A stretch of DNA of 64,000 nt from Thermatribacter sp964570785 (GTDB lineage: Bacteria; Atribacterota; Atribacteria; Atribacterales; Thermatribacteraceae), in assembly GCA_964570785.1 (NCBI GenBank), contig CAZMZG010000001.1, positions 1 to 64,000 of the forward strand. Direction: 5' to 3'. Below are positions 17,324 through 26,181 of this stretch, in pieces (position 1 is the first letter of the stretch; each line of letters starts with the position of its first letter). The notes below the pieces were generated by a model. The model was given only the letters and a program-made list of their open reading frames with translations. It was not told the origin of the DNA and did no database searches. A program made the translations under genes and the position numbers.

Positions 17324-20090
17324 GCTTTAACACCTCTTTTAGAAATTGGCCAGTGTACGATTTTGGATTTTCAGCCACTTCTTCTGGAGTACCTTCGGCC
17401 ACGATGTATCCGCCCCTTTCTCCTCCTTCGGGTCCCAGATCAATCAGGTAGTCGCAGGATTTGATAACATCAAGATTATGCTCGATTACCAGGATAGTGT
17501 TACCCTTGGAGCGAAGCTCTATCAGTATCTTGAGAAGTTTTTCCACATCTACAAAGTGGAGTCCTGTAGTTGGTTCATCGAGAAGATACATAGTTTTCCC
17601 AGTGGCCACTTTCCCAAGTTCTCTGGCCAGCTTTATTCTCTGAGCTTCGCCCCCGGAAAGTGTTGTTGCTGGCTGTCCCAGCTTGATATATCCCAAACCT
17701 ACTCTTTCCAGAAGTTCAAGTTTTCTCCTGATGGCTGGTATTTTTTCAAAAAAGCGCAGCGCTTCGGAAACACTCATATTGAGGACTTCAGCAATATTTT
17801 TGCCTTTAAATTTTATGTCCAGTGTTTCTCGAGCGTATCGCTTGCCTTTGCACTGATCGCAGGTTACAAATACATCAGGTAGAAAATGCATTTCAACCTT
17901 GATTACTCCATTGCCCTGACAGTGCTCACAACGTCCTCCTTTCACGTTAAAACTGAAGCGTCCTGCTTTATAACCTCTAGCTTTTGACTCGGGCAACTTT
18001 GCGAAGAGATTTCTTATTTCAGTGAAGACCCCGGTATAGGTGGCTGGATTAGAGCGAGGAGTTCTTCCAATCGGTGATTGATCTATTACGATAACTTTGT
18101 CGATATTTTCGCTGCCCAGTATCGTTTCGAATTTTCCTGGTTCCGTTCTGGAGTGATAGATTTTTTGGGCCAGGGCTTTATAGATGATTTCCTCCATGAG
18201 GGTACTTTTCCCAGAGCCGGATACTCCAGTGATCCCTACCAGAAGGCCCAGGGGGATTCTTACATCGATGTTTTTTAAATTGTTTGCTCTTGCTCCTTTA
18301 ATGATCAACCAGGTGTCTTTTGGTTTCTCCCGGCGTATAGGAACTGGTATTTCCTTTTTTTTGCTCAAGTATAGGCCGGTTAAACTCTGAGGATTGTTCA
18401 TTATCTCTTGGGGTGTGCCCAGAGCAGTAATTCGCCCACCCTCTTCTCCTGCTCCTGGTCCAATGTCTATGATGTAGTCTGCGCTCTTGATGGTTTCTTC
18501 ATCATGTTCCACTACTATTACTGTGTTGCCTAAGTCGCGGAGCCTTTTGAGGGTACCTATAAGTTTCTGGTTATCTCGGGGATGAAGGCCGATAGTGGGT
18601 TCGTCCAGCACATAAAGTACGCCTACCAGCCCGGAACCTATCTGGGTAGCCAGTCGTATGCGCTGGGATTCCCCTCCAGAAAGAGTTGAGGCAGGTCGGT
18701 TAAGAGTAAGGTAGTCCAGGCCTACTTCTTTCAGAAACGTTAAACGAGATCTTATTTCTCTCAGTAGGGGTTCAGCTATGGTTTCCTGGTTGCCAGAAAA
18801 TCGTAAATTTGTGAAAAACTTTTTTAACTCTGCAATGGTTAACCTGGAAAGATCTCCTATAGAAAAACCCTTGATTTTAACGGCTAAGCTTTCTTTGCGT
18901 AACCTATCTCCCTTACACTCGGGGCAGGTTTTGGTTGCCATAAAAGGAGCTACTTCGTCTCTTTCCCACCAGTATTCAGAATTTAATTTCCGCTCAAGAA
19001 AAGTGATAACTCCTTCAAATTCACCTTTGCCATAAAATATGGTGTTGCGTTCTTCTTCGCTGAGTTTTTCAAGAGGTACGCTGGTGGGTATTCCCATTCG
19101 TTCCAGCTGTTTTTTTACCCTGTTTTGTAGGTAAAAACTTTCATCTTCCCAGGGAAGGATGGCGCCTTCTTGAATGCTTTTTGACCAATCAGGTGCCACC
19201 AGTCCGGGATCGATAAAAGTGAGATAACCAATACCCCCGCAGGCGGGACAAGCTCCATAGGGATTATTAAAAGAAAACATGCGGGGAGTTATTTCTGGAA
19301 AGCTTATGCCACAATTGGGGCAGGCAAAATGTTCACTGAAAATCTCTTCTCTTTCTCTTTTTTCTTGGTAGATTTTTACTTTCATGAATCCCTTGCCATA
19401 TCTGAGAGCGATTTCCACTGAGTCAGCGATTCGGCGATGAGCCTCTTTTTCGACCAGCAAGCGGTCTACGACCAGGTCTATTTCGTGCTTTTTGTTGCGA
19501 TCCAGTTCTATGTTTTCCCAATCTTCAAGCTCCAGCATCTCACCGTCTATTATCACCCTCGCAAAGCCATTTTTAAGAAGATCACTAAGTAGCTTTTTGT
19601 ACTCTCCCTTTCTGCCCCTTACCAGAGGAGATAGAATTGCTATCCTGCTACCTTTTGGTAGCTGCATTATTTCGTCGGTGATTTGTTGTACAGTCTGAGA
19701 GGTTATGCGTTTTCCACACTCCGGACAGAATACCTCTCCACACCGCGCGAAAAGAACTCTCATATAGTCGTAAACCTCGGTCACAGTGCCCACAGTAGAA
19801 CGAGGGTTGTGGGAGGTAGCTTTTTGATTAATGGCTATCGTGGGGGAAAGACCTTCTATAGAATCTACGTCGGGTTTTTCCATCTTTTCCAGGAACTGAC
19901 GAGCGTAGGAAGATAGTGATTCAAGGTAACGCCTCTGTCCTTCTGCGTAAAGTGTATCGAAAGCCAAGGAGGACTTTCCGGAGCCGCTCAATCCAGTGAT
20001 AACTACCAGCTGGTTACGCGGTATTTTAACATCAATGTTTTTTAAATTGTGCTCCCGAGCTCCTTTAACTAAAATGTATTCAAATTTCAT
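17295..20090 (-). CDS. uvrA: Excinuclease ABC subunit A
   Basis: The damage-recognition ATPase, 931 residues, a typical length. It carries two ABC modules: Walker A GLSGSGKSSLAFDT near residue 32 and GVSGSGKST near 630. Signatures LSGGESQRIRLATQIG and LSGGEAQRIKLAREL are present, as are zinc-finger cysteine pairs (CPECG, CPNCG, CEHCQGNG, CDQCKG). It overlaps uvrB by 11 bases and uvrC by 29. Confidence 0.98.
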   Translation of the reverse strand: MKFEYILVKGAREHNLKNIDVKIPRNQLVVITGLSGSGKSSLAFDTLYAEGQRRYLESLSSYARQFLEKMEKPDVDSIEGLSPTIAINQKATSHNPRSTVGTVTEVYDYMRVLFARCGEVFCPECGKRITSQTVQQITDEIMQLPKGSRIAILSPLVRGRKGEYKKLLSDLLKNGFARVIIDGEMLELEDWENIELDRNKKHEIDLVVDRLLVEKEAHRRIADSVEIALRYGKGFMKVKIYQEKREREEIFSEHFACPNCGISFPEITPRMFSFNNPYGACPACGGIGYLTFIDPGLVAPDWSKSIQEGAILPWEDESFYLQNRVKKQLERMGIPTSVPLEKLSEEERNTIFYGKGEFEGVITFLERKLNSEYWWERDEVAPFMATKTCPECKGDRLRKESLAVKIKGFSIGDLSRLTIAELKKFFTNLRFSGNQETIAEPLLREIRSRLTFLKEVGLDYLTLNRPASTLSGGESQRIRLATQIGSGLVGVLYVLDEPTIGLHPRDNQKLIGTLKRLRDLGNTVIVVEHDEETIKSADYIIDIGPGAGEEGGRITALGTPQEIMNNPQSLTGLYLSKKKEIPVPIRREKPKDTWLIIKGARANNLKNIDVRIPLGLLVGITGVSGSGKSTLMEEIIYKALAQKIYHSRTEPGKFETILGSENIDKVIVIDQSPIGRTPRSNPATYTGVFTEIRNLFAKLPESKARGYKAGRFSFNVKGGRCEHCQGNGVIKVEMHFLPDVFVTCDQCKGKRYARETLDIKFKGKNIAEVLNMSVSEALRFFEKIPAIRRKLELLERVGLGYIKLGQPATTLSGGEAQRIKLARELGKVATGKTMYLLDEPTTGLHFVDVEKLLKILIELRSKGNTILVIEHNLDVIKSCDYLIDLGPEGGERGGYIVAEGTPEEVAENPKSYTGQFLKEVLKLENREVCPV

Positions 20091-22083
20091 TTCCTGACAC
20101 CTTTCGGAGATTGTTTTTTTCTTTTTTAAGGCGTGTTATCTCATCTCGCAGAAGGGCAGCTTTTTCAAATTCAAGGTTTTGGGCTGCCTTCCACATTTCC
20201 TGAGTAAGGAGTTCAATTCGTTTTTTAAGACTGGTAGCACCAGTTTTTTCGAGAATGTGCAAGGCAGCCTCTTCTTCTTTGGTTAGTCCGACGATTTCCG
20301 GTATAAGGCTTTTGATTTCTTTTTGAATGCCTTTTGGTACAATGCCGTTTTTTCGGTTGAATTCCTCTTGGATTTTTCTTCGGCGCCTGGTTTCCTGTAC
20401 AGCTTTTTCTATCGATTCAGTGATTTTATCAGCGTATAAAATAGCTCTTCCTTCCACGTTACGGGCTGCTCTACCAATGGTTTGGATTAGAGAAACCTCT
20501 GATCGCAGAAAACCTTCTTTATCTGCATCAAGCACAGCTACCAACCCTACTTCAGGAAGGTCCAACCCTTCACGCAAGAGGTTTACTCCTACCAGCACAT
20601 CGAATTTTCCTTCTCTCAATTCTTTGATTATGCGTGCCCTTTCTAAGGTGTCGATTTCCGAATGTAAATATTTTACCCGGATACCTTCTTCATTTAAGTA
20701 GTCACAGAGATTTTCTGCACCCTTTTTGGTGAGTGTGGTGACTAAGGTCCTGCTGCCTTTGCGGATTTCAGAGCGAATTTCCCCAAGCAAATCTTCGACC
20801 TGGCCAGTCGCAGGTTTTATTTCGACTTGGGGGTCCAGCAATCCTGTTGGGCGAATAAGCTGTTCAACAATCTGGTCACTTATTTCGAGTTCATAATAAC
20901 TTGGGGTAGCTGAGACGAAGAGACACTGGTTGATTTTGCTGGTGAATTCTTCAAAAGTTAAAGGTCGATTGTCAAATGCAGAAGGAAGACGAAAGCCAAA
21001 TTCTACCAGAGATTCTTTGCGAGAGTGGTCTCCTTCATACATGCCTTTGAGTTGAGGAATTGTAACGTGTGATTCATCAATTATGACCAGAAAGTCTTTG
21101 GGGAAGTAGTCAAGAAGTGTATAAGGTGGTTCGCCGGGTTTTCTCCCGTCCAGATGTCGAGAATAATTTTCGATTCCCGGACAGTATCCGGTTTCTCGAA
21201 GCAGCTCAAGGTCGTAAAGGGTTCTACGCTTTATTCTTTCTGCTTCGGTGATTCTACCTTGCGAAAGAAAGTACTGCACTCGCTCTTCCATTTCTTCTTC
21301 TATGTTTTTGAGTGCTTTTTCAAAAATGAGTTGGTCAGCAAGGTAATGTTTAGCTGGATATATAAACACCTCATCAAGTCTCTGGATAGTTTTCCCGCTG
21401 ACTGGATCAGTAATTTTTATGGCTTCGAGTTCCTCTCCCCAGAACTCAAAGCGGAGAGCCTTATCACTGTAGGCTGGAAAAAGCTCGACGGTATCACCTT
21501 TGATTCTGAAAGTGCCATTTTTAAACTCAATTTCATTGCGTTCGTAGAGAAGATCAACAAGTTTTCTAACAAAAGTATCTCTTGAATACAGATTACCTCT
21601 TTTAACATGAAAGACTCTTTTCTGATATTCTGCTGGAGAGCCGATCCCATAAATACAGGATACAGAGGCTACTATTATTACATCCTTTCTTTCCATGAGT
21701 GAGCTTGTTGCCTTGAGGCGCATCCTATCTATCTGCTCGTTGATAGAGGCATCTTTTTCGATGTAGAGATCATATTCTGGCACATAAGCTTCGGGTTGAT
21801 AATAGTCGTAGTAGCTCACGAAGTATTCAACGGCATTTTCAGGGAAAAAGGTTCTCATTTCACTATAAAGCTGAGCAGCCAGAGTTTTATTGTGGGATAT
21901 GATTAGAGTAGGTTTTCCAAGAACTGCGATTACGTTTGCCATAGTGAAAGTTTTTCCAGATCCCGTTACCCCAATCAGGGTCTGGTATCTATATCCTTTC
22001 TCAAAACCTGTTTTAATCTTCTGTATGGCTTGAGGTTGATCTCCACAGGGTTTGAATTGAGAAATTAATTTGAAAGTTTTCAT
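20080..22083 (-). CDS. uvrB: Excinuclease ABC subunit B
   Basis: The helicase-like subunit that verifies damage and recruits UvrC. 667 residues from ATG 22083 (start MKTFKLISQFKPCGDQPQAI); a TTG at 22122 would add 13 non-family residues. Walker A GVTGSGKTFTMANVI, the damage-probing beta-hairpin YYDYYQPEAYVP, Walker B VIIDESHVTIPQ, motif VI IGRAARN and the C-terminal UVR domain that binds UvrC are all visible. Having uvrB, uvrA and uvrC consecutive is compact and less common than dispersed genes. Confidence 0.97.
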   Translation of the reverse strand: MKTFKLISQFKPCGDQPQAIQKIKTGFEKGYRYQTLIGVTGSGKTFTMANVIAVLGKPTLIISHNKTLAAQLYSEMRTFFPENAVEYFVSYYDYYQPEAYVPEYDLYIEKDASINEQIDRMRLKATSSLMERKDVIIVASVSCIYGIGSPAEYQKRVFHVKRGNLYSRDTFVRKLVDLLYERNEIEFKNGTFRIKGDTVELFPAYSDKALRFEFWGEELEAIKITDPVSGKTIQRLDEVFIYPAKHYLADQLIFEKALKNIEEEMEERVQYFLSQGRITEAERIKRRTLYDLELLRETGYCPGIENYSRHLDGRKPGEPPYTLLDYFPKDFLVIIDESHVTIPQLKGMYEGDHSRKESLVEFGFRLPSAFDNRPLTFEEFTSKINQCLFVSATPSYYELEISDQIVEQLIRPTGLLDPQVEIKPATGQVEDLLGEIRSEIRKGSRTLVTTLTKKGAENLCDYLNEEGIRVKYLHSEIDTLERARIIKELREGKFDVLVGVNLLREGLDLPEVGLVAVLDADKEGFLRSEVSLIQTIGRAARNVEGRAILYADKITESIEKAVQETRRRRKIQEEFNRKNGIVPKGIQKEIKSLIPEIVGLTKEEEAALHILEKTGATSLKKRIELLTQEMWKAAQNLEFEKAALLRDEITRLKKEKNNLRKVSGNEI

Positions 22084-22144
22084 GGGTTGCCTTGCTTCCT
22101 TTCCCACCTGAAGAGAAACCAAATTAGTTTTTATCTATTCCCGC

Positions 22145-22783
22145 TTAATTACTTTCAGAGCGAGAACAAGAGGAGATTATTTCCCATAACTTTTGGATTT
22201 CAAGCTTCAGTTTTTCTGGATTGTCATGATCATTGTTTATAATCAGGTCTGCTCTTTTCTCCAAGCATTTTTGGAAAAACTGACTTTTAACCAACTGTTC
22301 TGCTTCCGAGATAAATAAACCCCTTTTGAGGAGTCTTTCTTTTTGGATTTTGGGGTGGGCTTTAATTATCACGAGGTAGTCCAGCATAGGGTAAAATCCA
22401 CCCTCCCATAGAGTAGCTCCGTTGATAATGATTAAAGGATAACCGGTCGATTTCGAAATGATCTTTTTTGTTTCCCAGTATATGAGAGGGTGCGTTATCT
22501 GGTTCAGTAAAAGCAACGTTTTTCTATTCCTAAAGACTATCTTTCTCAATTTATGCCGGCAGAGATTTCCCTTTGAATCAAGGATTCTTGTTCCCCAGGT
22601 TTTAACAACCGCTTTCCAGATGGAACCCCCTTTTTTAGAGAGGTTTTTGGCGACAACATCCAGGTCAATAATTCTGGTTGTTTGGGGATCAAAAAACGAA
22701 CACAAAGTGTTTTTGCCAGTACAACTGCCTCCGCCTATACCAATAATTAAGGGTTTTTTAGGAGCTACAGTAGAGTTCAACAT
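22145..22783 (-). CDS. coaE: Dephospho-CoA kinase
   Basis: The last step of coenzyme A synthesis, 212 residues. The family P-loop region is IGIGGGSCTGKNTLCSFF, differing from the usual GGIGSGKST: Gly-Cys-Thr and Lys-Asn replace the usual residues, although Gly-Lys is kept. IIDLDVVAKNL (substrate Asp) and ITHPLIY support CoaE. It overlaps the end of glgA by 26 bases. The altered P-loop is unusual; the other family signatures make CoaE the best assignment. Confidence 0.75.
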   Translation of the reverse strand: MLNSTVAPKKPLIIGIGGGSCTGKNTLCSFFDPQTTRIIDLDVVAKNLSKKGGSIWKAVVKTWGTRILDSKGNLCRHKLRKIVFRNRKTLLLLNQITHPLIYWETKKIISKSTGYPLIIINGATLWEGGFYPMLDYLVIIKAHPKIQKERLLKRGLFISEAEQLVKSQFFQKCLEKRADLIINNDHDNPEKLKLEIQKLWEIISSCSRSESN

Positions 22784-24191
22784 ACTTGTCTATGGTTTTG
22801 TTCCACGAAAAATCAGATTCCATGGCATTTTTGATTATCAGATTCCATAAATCTTTTTTATGCCGGTAGGTTTCGAAAGCTCTCTGTATTGTTTTAAGCA
22901 ATTCCCCAGTTTTGTATTCGTAGAAGTGGAAGCCGGTATTAAGTCGTGGGTTAAAAGGGTAATCTACTATGGTGTCAGCAAGTCCTCCTACTTTCCTGGC
23001 CACGGGGATGCTGCCATAACGCATTGCAATAAGTTGGCTTATTCCACAGGGTTCAAACCGTGAAGGCATCACGAATATATCTGATGCTCCATAGGCCAAA
23101 CGAGCCAGTTGCTCATCAAATCGTATTTCTACTCTAACGTTAGGGTATTTTTTTTCCAGTTCTTTAAGTCCAAGCTCGTAGATTTCTTCTCCTGTCCCCA
23201 TAAAAAACCAGAAAGCAGGAATCTGAAAGAAAGAATCGGGTTGAGCAAGAATTAGTTCTGACCCCTTCTGTCTGACCAGGCGTGCAATCATGGTTAAGAG
23301 CGGCTTGTTTTCAGAATCAGTGCCCATTTTTTGACCAAAGAAATCTTTTAAAAAATGTTTTTTGTTTTCCAGTTTGCCTTCCAGCCTTTTTGATGAAAAT
23401 CCTTTCACCAGGCAGGAATCGCTCTGGGGATCGTATTCTTCGGTATCGATGCCGTTCACGATACCGATGAACCTTTTTTTACTGGCAAGAGCCCTTATTA
23501 AACCGTCCAGTCCTTCTCCAAACTCGGGAGAAGTTATTTCCTTAGCGTAAGTGGGACTTACAGTAGTGACTACATCTGCAAAGATAAGGCCTGCTTTCAG
23601 AAGGTTAAGGTTACCGTAGTATTCGAGGTATTCATGGCTAAAAAAATTGTAGGGCAAGTTCAACAGACGGAGCAAATCGCTTTTGCCTATTCCTTGATAG
23701 GCAAGGTTATGGATTGTGAAAATCGTTTTTACTGGTTTGCCTCGGTAGGGAGGCCAGTAAATTTTAATGTAAGCACAAAGCAGGGCGCTTTGCCAGTCAT
23801 GGCAGTGGATAATGAATTCCTCTTCCTGAATGCGCACCAGATATTCGAAAATGGCCCTGGAGAAAAAGATGAATCGTTCTATATCATCCTGATACCCGTA
23901 GATACGTTCGCGATTGAAAAATCTATCATTGCAGACGGCAACCAAGCTCTGCTGAGGCTCCAGTTTTGCCTCATAGAAACTTGCTTTGACGGTAGTTTCT
24001 CCGAACAGGAAATCTACTTCTCTTTCCGACTTCTCTACTGAGTAATTAAAAAGGCTTGGATAACCTGGAACGAAGAGGCGGGTTTTTATTCCACGCCTGG
24101 GAAGGTATTTAAACAGAGCTCCCACTACGTCACCCATTCCCCCAGCTTTAGCGTAGGGATATGCTTCTGGGGATACCAGAATTACCTCCAT
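22758..24191 (-). CDS. glgA: Glycogen/starch synthase (ADP-glucose type, GT5)
   Basis: It extends alpha-1,4-glucan from a nucleotide-glucose donor. 477 residues with the GT5 N-terminal signature SPEAYPYAKAGGMGDVVGAL (donor-binding KxGGxGDV) and the C-terminal retaining-GT motif PSRFEPCGISQLIAM. Its ATG overlaps the preceding stop as TAATG with AGGAGG seven bases upstream, so it is coupled to the 5'-nuclease gene. No glgB, glgC or glgP is in the window. Confidence 0.93.
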   Translation of the reverse strand: MEVILVSPEAYPYAKAGGMGDVVGALFKYLPRRGIKTRLFVPGYPSLFNYSVEKSEREVDFLFGETTVKASFYEAKLEPQQSLVAVCNDRFFNRERIYGYQDDIERFIFFSRAIFEYLVRIQEEEFIIHCHDWQSALLCAYIKIYWPPYRGKPVKTIFTIHNLAYQGIGKSDLLRLLNLPYNFFSHEYLEYYGNLNLLKAGLIFADVVTTVSPTYAKEITSPEFGEGLDGLIRALASKKRFIGIVNGIDTEEYDPQSDSCLVKGFSSKRLEGKLENKKHFLKDFFGQKMGTDSENKPLLTMIARLVRQKGSELILAQPDSFFQIPAFWFFMGTGEEIYELGLKELEKKYPNVRVEIRFDEQLARLAYGASDIFVMPSRFEPCGISQLIAMRYGSIPVARKVGGLADTIVDYPFNPRLNTGFHFYEYKTGELLKTIQRAFETYRHKKDLWNLIIKNAMESDFSWNKTIDKYVELYCSS

Positions 24192-26050
24192 TATAAAACC
24201 TCCTCTGCGCTTTCCTCTTTTATGCCGACCTGCACTTCAAAACTATTTTTTGCTTTTAGCTGGATAGTTTTGCAGATGGATAATCGAGAACCATGTCTTG
24301 CTAAGAATTCTGATAGAGTGGGAAGAACTCCTTTTTGGTAAGGTATTTCTATTGTCTTTGTTCTAATATTTATTCTATCAAAATTGCAGCAAAAAAGAGC
24401 CCACAAAAGAGCTCTTTCGAGTTCGTTGGCCATAATTGCTGCGAGCTGTTTCTCTGCAATCACTCTTTCCCCTTTTGGCAAGTATCGTAAACCCAAAAGA
24501 GTCTGGTAAAGAATCCAGTTCTTCCAGGTTTCATGCCCCCCTTCTTTAATTATTTGCTTACTCTTTTTGAGCAATATCGAAGTATCTACAGTAAAGGTGA
24601 TTTTGGAATTCCATTCAAAGAGAGAAAGTCCTGAGTGGGTAGAGGGTGGATTTTCCATTCTTTTGCCAGTGGGGAAGAAAAAGAAATTTTCCTGAAGTTT
24701 CGGTGATAAGTTTTTTTGTAGAGTTAATTCAACGTTTTTGTAGAATTCGATCAAAGAGGGCTGTGTTTCAAAGTTTTCTTTTGCCTTCTCAAATATTTCC
24801 CAGTAATGGTTGAAGGCTGAGGGTCGAACCACAAAGAGTTTGTTGCTGATGAGAGATCGGTATTCTTCAGTTAGAGTTGGAAAGCTTAAAAACAGAACTA
24901 TCTCTGCGTTTGGGTATTTAAGAGGTTGTTCTTCCAATGATTTTGCAAGTTTCTTGGAAAAAGCGAAAATAGGGTTGTGTATCATGATTTTTCCGGCTTC
25001 TTTTTTAAGTAGCTTTATCAGTTCGTTTTCTTCAAGTTGTAGGCATCCCGATTCTTTTTGAAGTAAGTAGTAAGAGGTTTTTTGGTTTGCAGAATTGTCT
25101 GCGAGAACAAGACTTATCGCCTGAGCCAAAGGGGAACAGTTGTTGCTTGCATTTGGAATTTCCGAGTGCTCATCTCGCTTTTTAGCTAATCTTTCTATGA
25201 TTTTATTAAATTCCAGTTTTTGAAGCTTAGCAAAAAGAGTATCCCAATTTACGCTTTTCCAGCTCCAGGGCTTGGTTAGCTCATCCCAATCGAGGGGTAG
25301 CTCTCTTTTTATTGTTAGGAGTTGCCGGTTTTCTTCAATGAGGTTCAGGTTCTCTTGAATGGCTCTCTTTAGTCGAGGTGACAATGACTCAACATGTTTA
25401 ATCAGGTTATCCAGGCTGCCAAACTTTTTAATAAGCTGTAGAGCAGTTTTTTCTCCGACACCGGTTATACCTTTTATATTATCTGATGGGTCACCACATA
25501 GAGCTAGACAGTCAACAATTTGTTCTGGAGATATGGACCATTCTTGCATAAAACCCTCTAAGTCTATTTTCCGAAGTTGGGTCACCCCTCTTAAGGGTTT
25601 TAGTAGAATAGTGTTTTCGTCAAGCAATTGTAGAAAATCAAGATCTGAACTGAAAATAAGGATCAAGAATTTACCGCTAAGTTTTTTCTGAATGCTTCCT
25701 ATGAGGTCGTCAGCTTCATAGCCGGCTTTTTCAATAACCTTTAAACCCAGAAGTTTTGCAATTTCTTTTGTATCTTTTATTTGGATTTTTAGGTCTTCTG
25801 GGGTTGGAGGACGTTGTGCTTTGTAGTCTTTTTGGATGTAATGACGGAAGGTTTTTTCAGGATAATCGAAAGCGACCACTATTGAAAAGGGTTTGTAATC
25901 GTCTACCACGCGCAGAAGCATGTTAAGAAAGCCGTAAGTGGCTCCAGTGGGCCTGCCCGCCGACGTTTGGAAACGTGGCAGAGCAAAGAAAGCTCTGTAA
26001 AGAAGCGAATTACCATCAATGAGAATGAATTTCTCTTTTTTATCAGCCAT
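24191..26050 (-). CDS. PolA-type 5'-3' exonuclease with degenerate polymerase region
   Basis: 619 residues from ATG 26050. Residues 5 to about 290 form a complete Pol I 5'-nuclease: metal ligands in LIDGNSLLYRAFF, VVAFDYPEKTFR, AGYEADDLIG, SSDLDFLQLL and GDPSDNIKGITGVGEKTA (helix-hairpin-helix). The remaining ~320 residues only faintly follow the exonuclease/polymerase layout (IEFYKNVELTLQKNL resembles the usual start of the polymerase domain). I cannot find motif A (DYSQIELR), the O-helix KxxxFGxxYG, or motif C (HDE). It is far shorter than a ~900-residue Pol I. I infer a primer-removal/flap nuclease without polymerase activity. The upstream TTG extension would run into tRNA-Leu and is rejected. 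Confidence 0.8.
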   Translation of the reverse strand: MADKKEKFILIDGNSLLYRAFFALPRFQTSAGRPTGATYGFLNMLLRVVDDYKPFSIVVAFDYPEKTFRHYIQKDYKAQRPPTPEDLKIQIKDTKEIAKLLGLKVIEKAGYEADDLIGSIQKKLSGKFLILIFSSDLDFLQLLDENTILLKPLRGVTQLRKIDLEGFMQEWSISPEQIVDCLALCGDPSDNIKGITGVGEKTALQLIKKFGSLDNLIKHVESLSPRLKRAIQENLNLIEENRQLLTIKRELPLDWDELTKPWSWKSVNWDTLFAKLQKLEFNKIIERLAKKRDEHSEIPNASNNCSPLAQAISLVLADNSANQKTSYYLLQKESGCLQLEENELIKLLKKEAGKIMIHNPIFAFSKKLAKSLEEQPLKYPNAEIVLFLSFPTLTEEYRSLISNKLFVVRPSAFNHYWEIFEKAKENFETQPSLIEFYKNVELTLQKNLSPKLQENFFFFPTGKRMENPPSTHSGLSLFEWNSKITFTVDTSILLKKSKQIIKEGGHETWKNWILYQTLLGLRYLPKGERVIAEKQLAAIMANELERALLWALFCCNFDRINIRTKTIEIPYQKGVLPTLSEFLARHGSRLSICKTIQLKAKNSFEVQVGIKEESAEEVL

Positions 26051-26051
26051 A

Positions 26052-26079
26052 TTGACAGAGCGTTCCTTTTCCTTATAAT
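26052..26079 (+). promoter_or_regulatory. Promoter of tRNA-Leu(CAA)
   Basis: TTGACA (26052-26057), 16 bases, TATAAT (26074-26079): both hexamers match consensus exactly. Transcription should begin near 26086, about 6 bases before the mature tRNA. The -35 sits one base from the start codon of the oppositely oriented PolA-type gene. Confidence 0.85.
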
Positions 26080-26091
26080 TCTTTGTGGAGT

Positions 26092-26179
26092 GCCGAAGTG
26101 GCGGAACTGGCAGACGCACTAGACTCAAAATCTAGCGAGCCTTGCGCTCGTGCGGGTTCGACTCCCGCCTTCGGCACCA
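26092..26179 (+). tRNA. tRNA-Leu (anticodon CAA)
   Basis: An 88-base class II tRNA with CCA encoded. The 7-bp acceptor stem pairs GCCGAAG with CTTCGGC; the anticodon loop is CTCAAAA, anticodon CAA, reading UUG. A long variable arm is present and the T-loop is GTTCGACTC. It lies on the plus strand between two minus-strand genes and has its own consensus promoter. Confidence 0.95.
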
Positions 26180-26181
26180 AA

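Noticed and set aside
26051..26128. An N-terminal extension of the PolA-type protein
   Set aside because: It would be encoded by the antisense of the tRNA-Leu promoter and 5' half of the tRNA, and is not family sequence.
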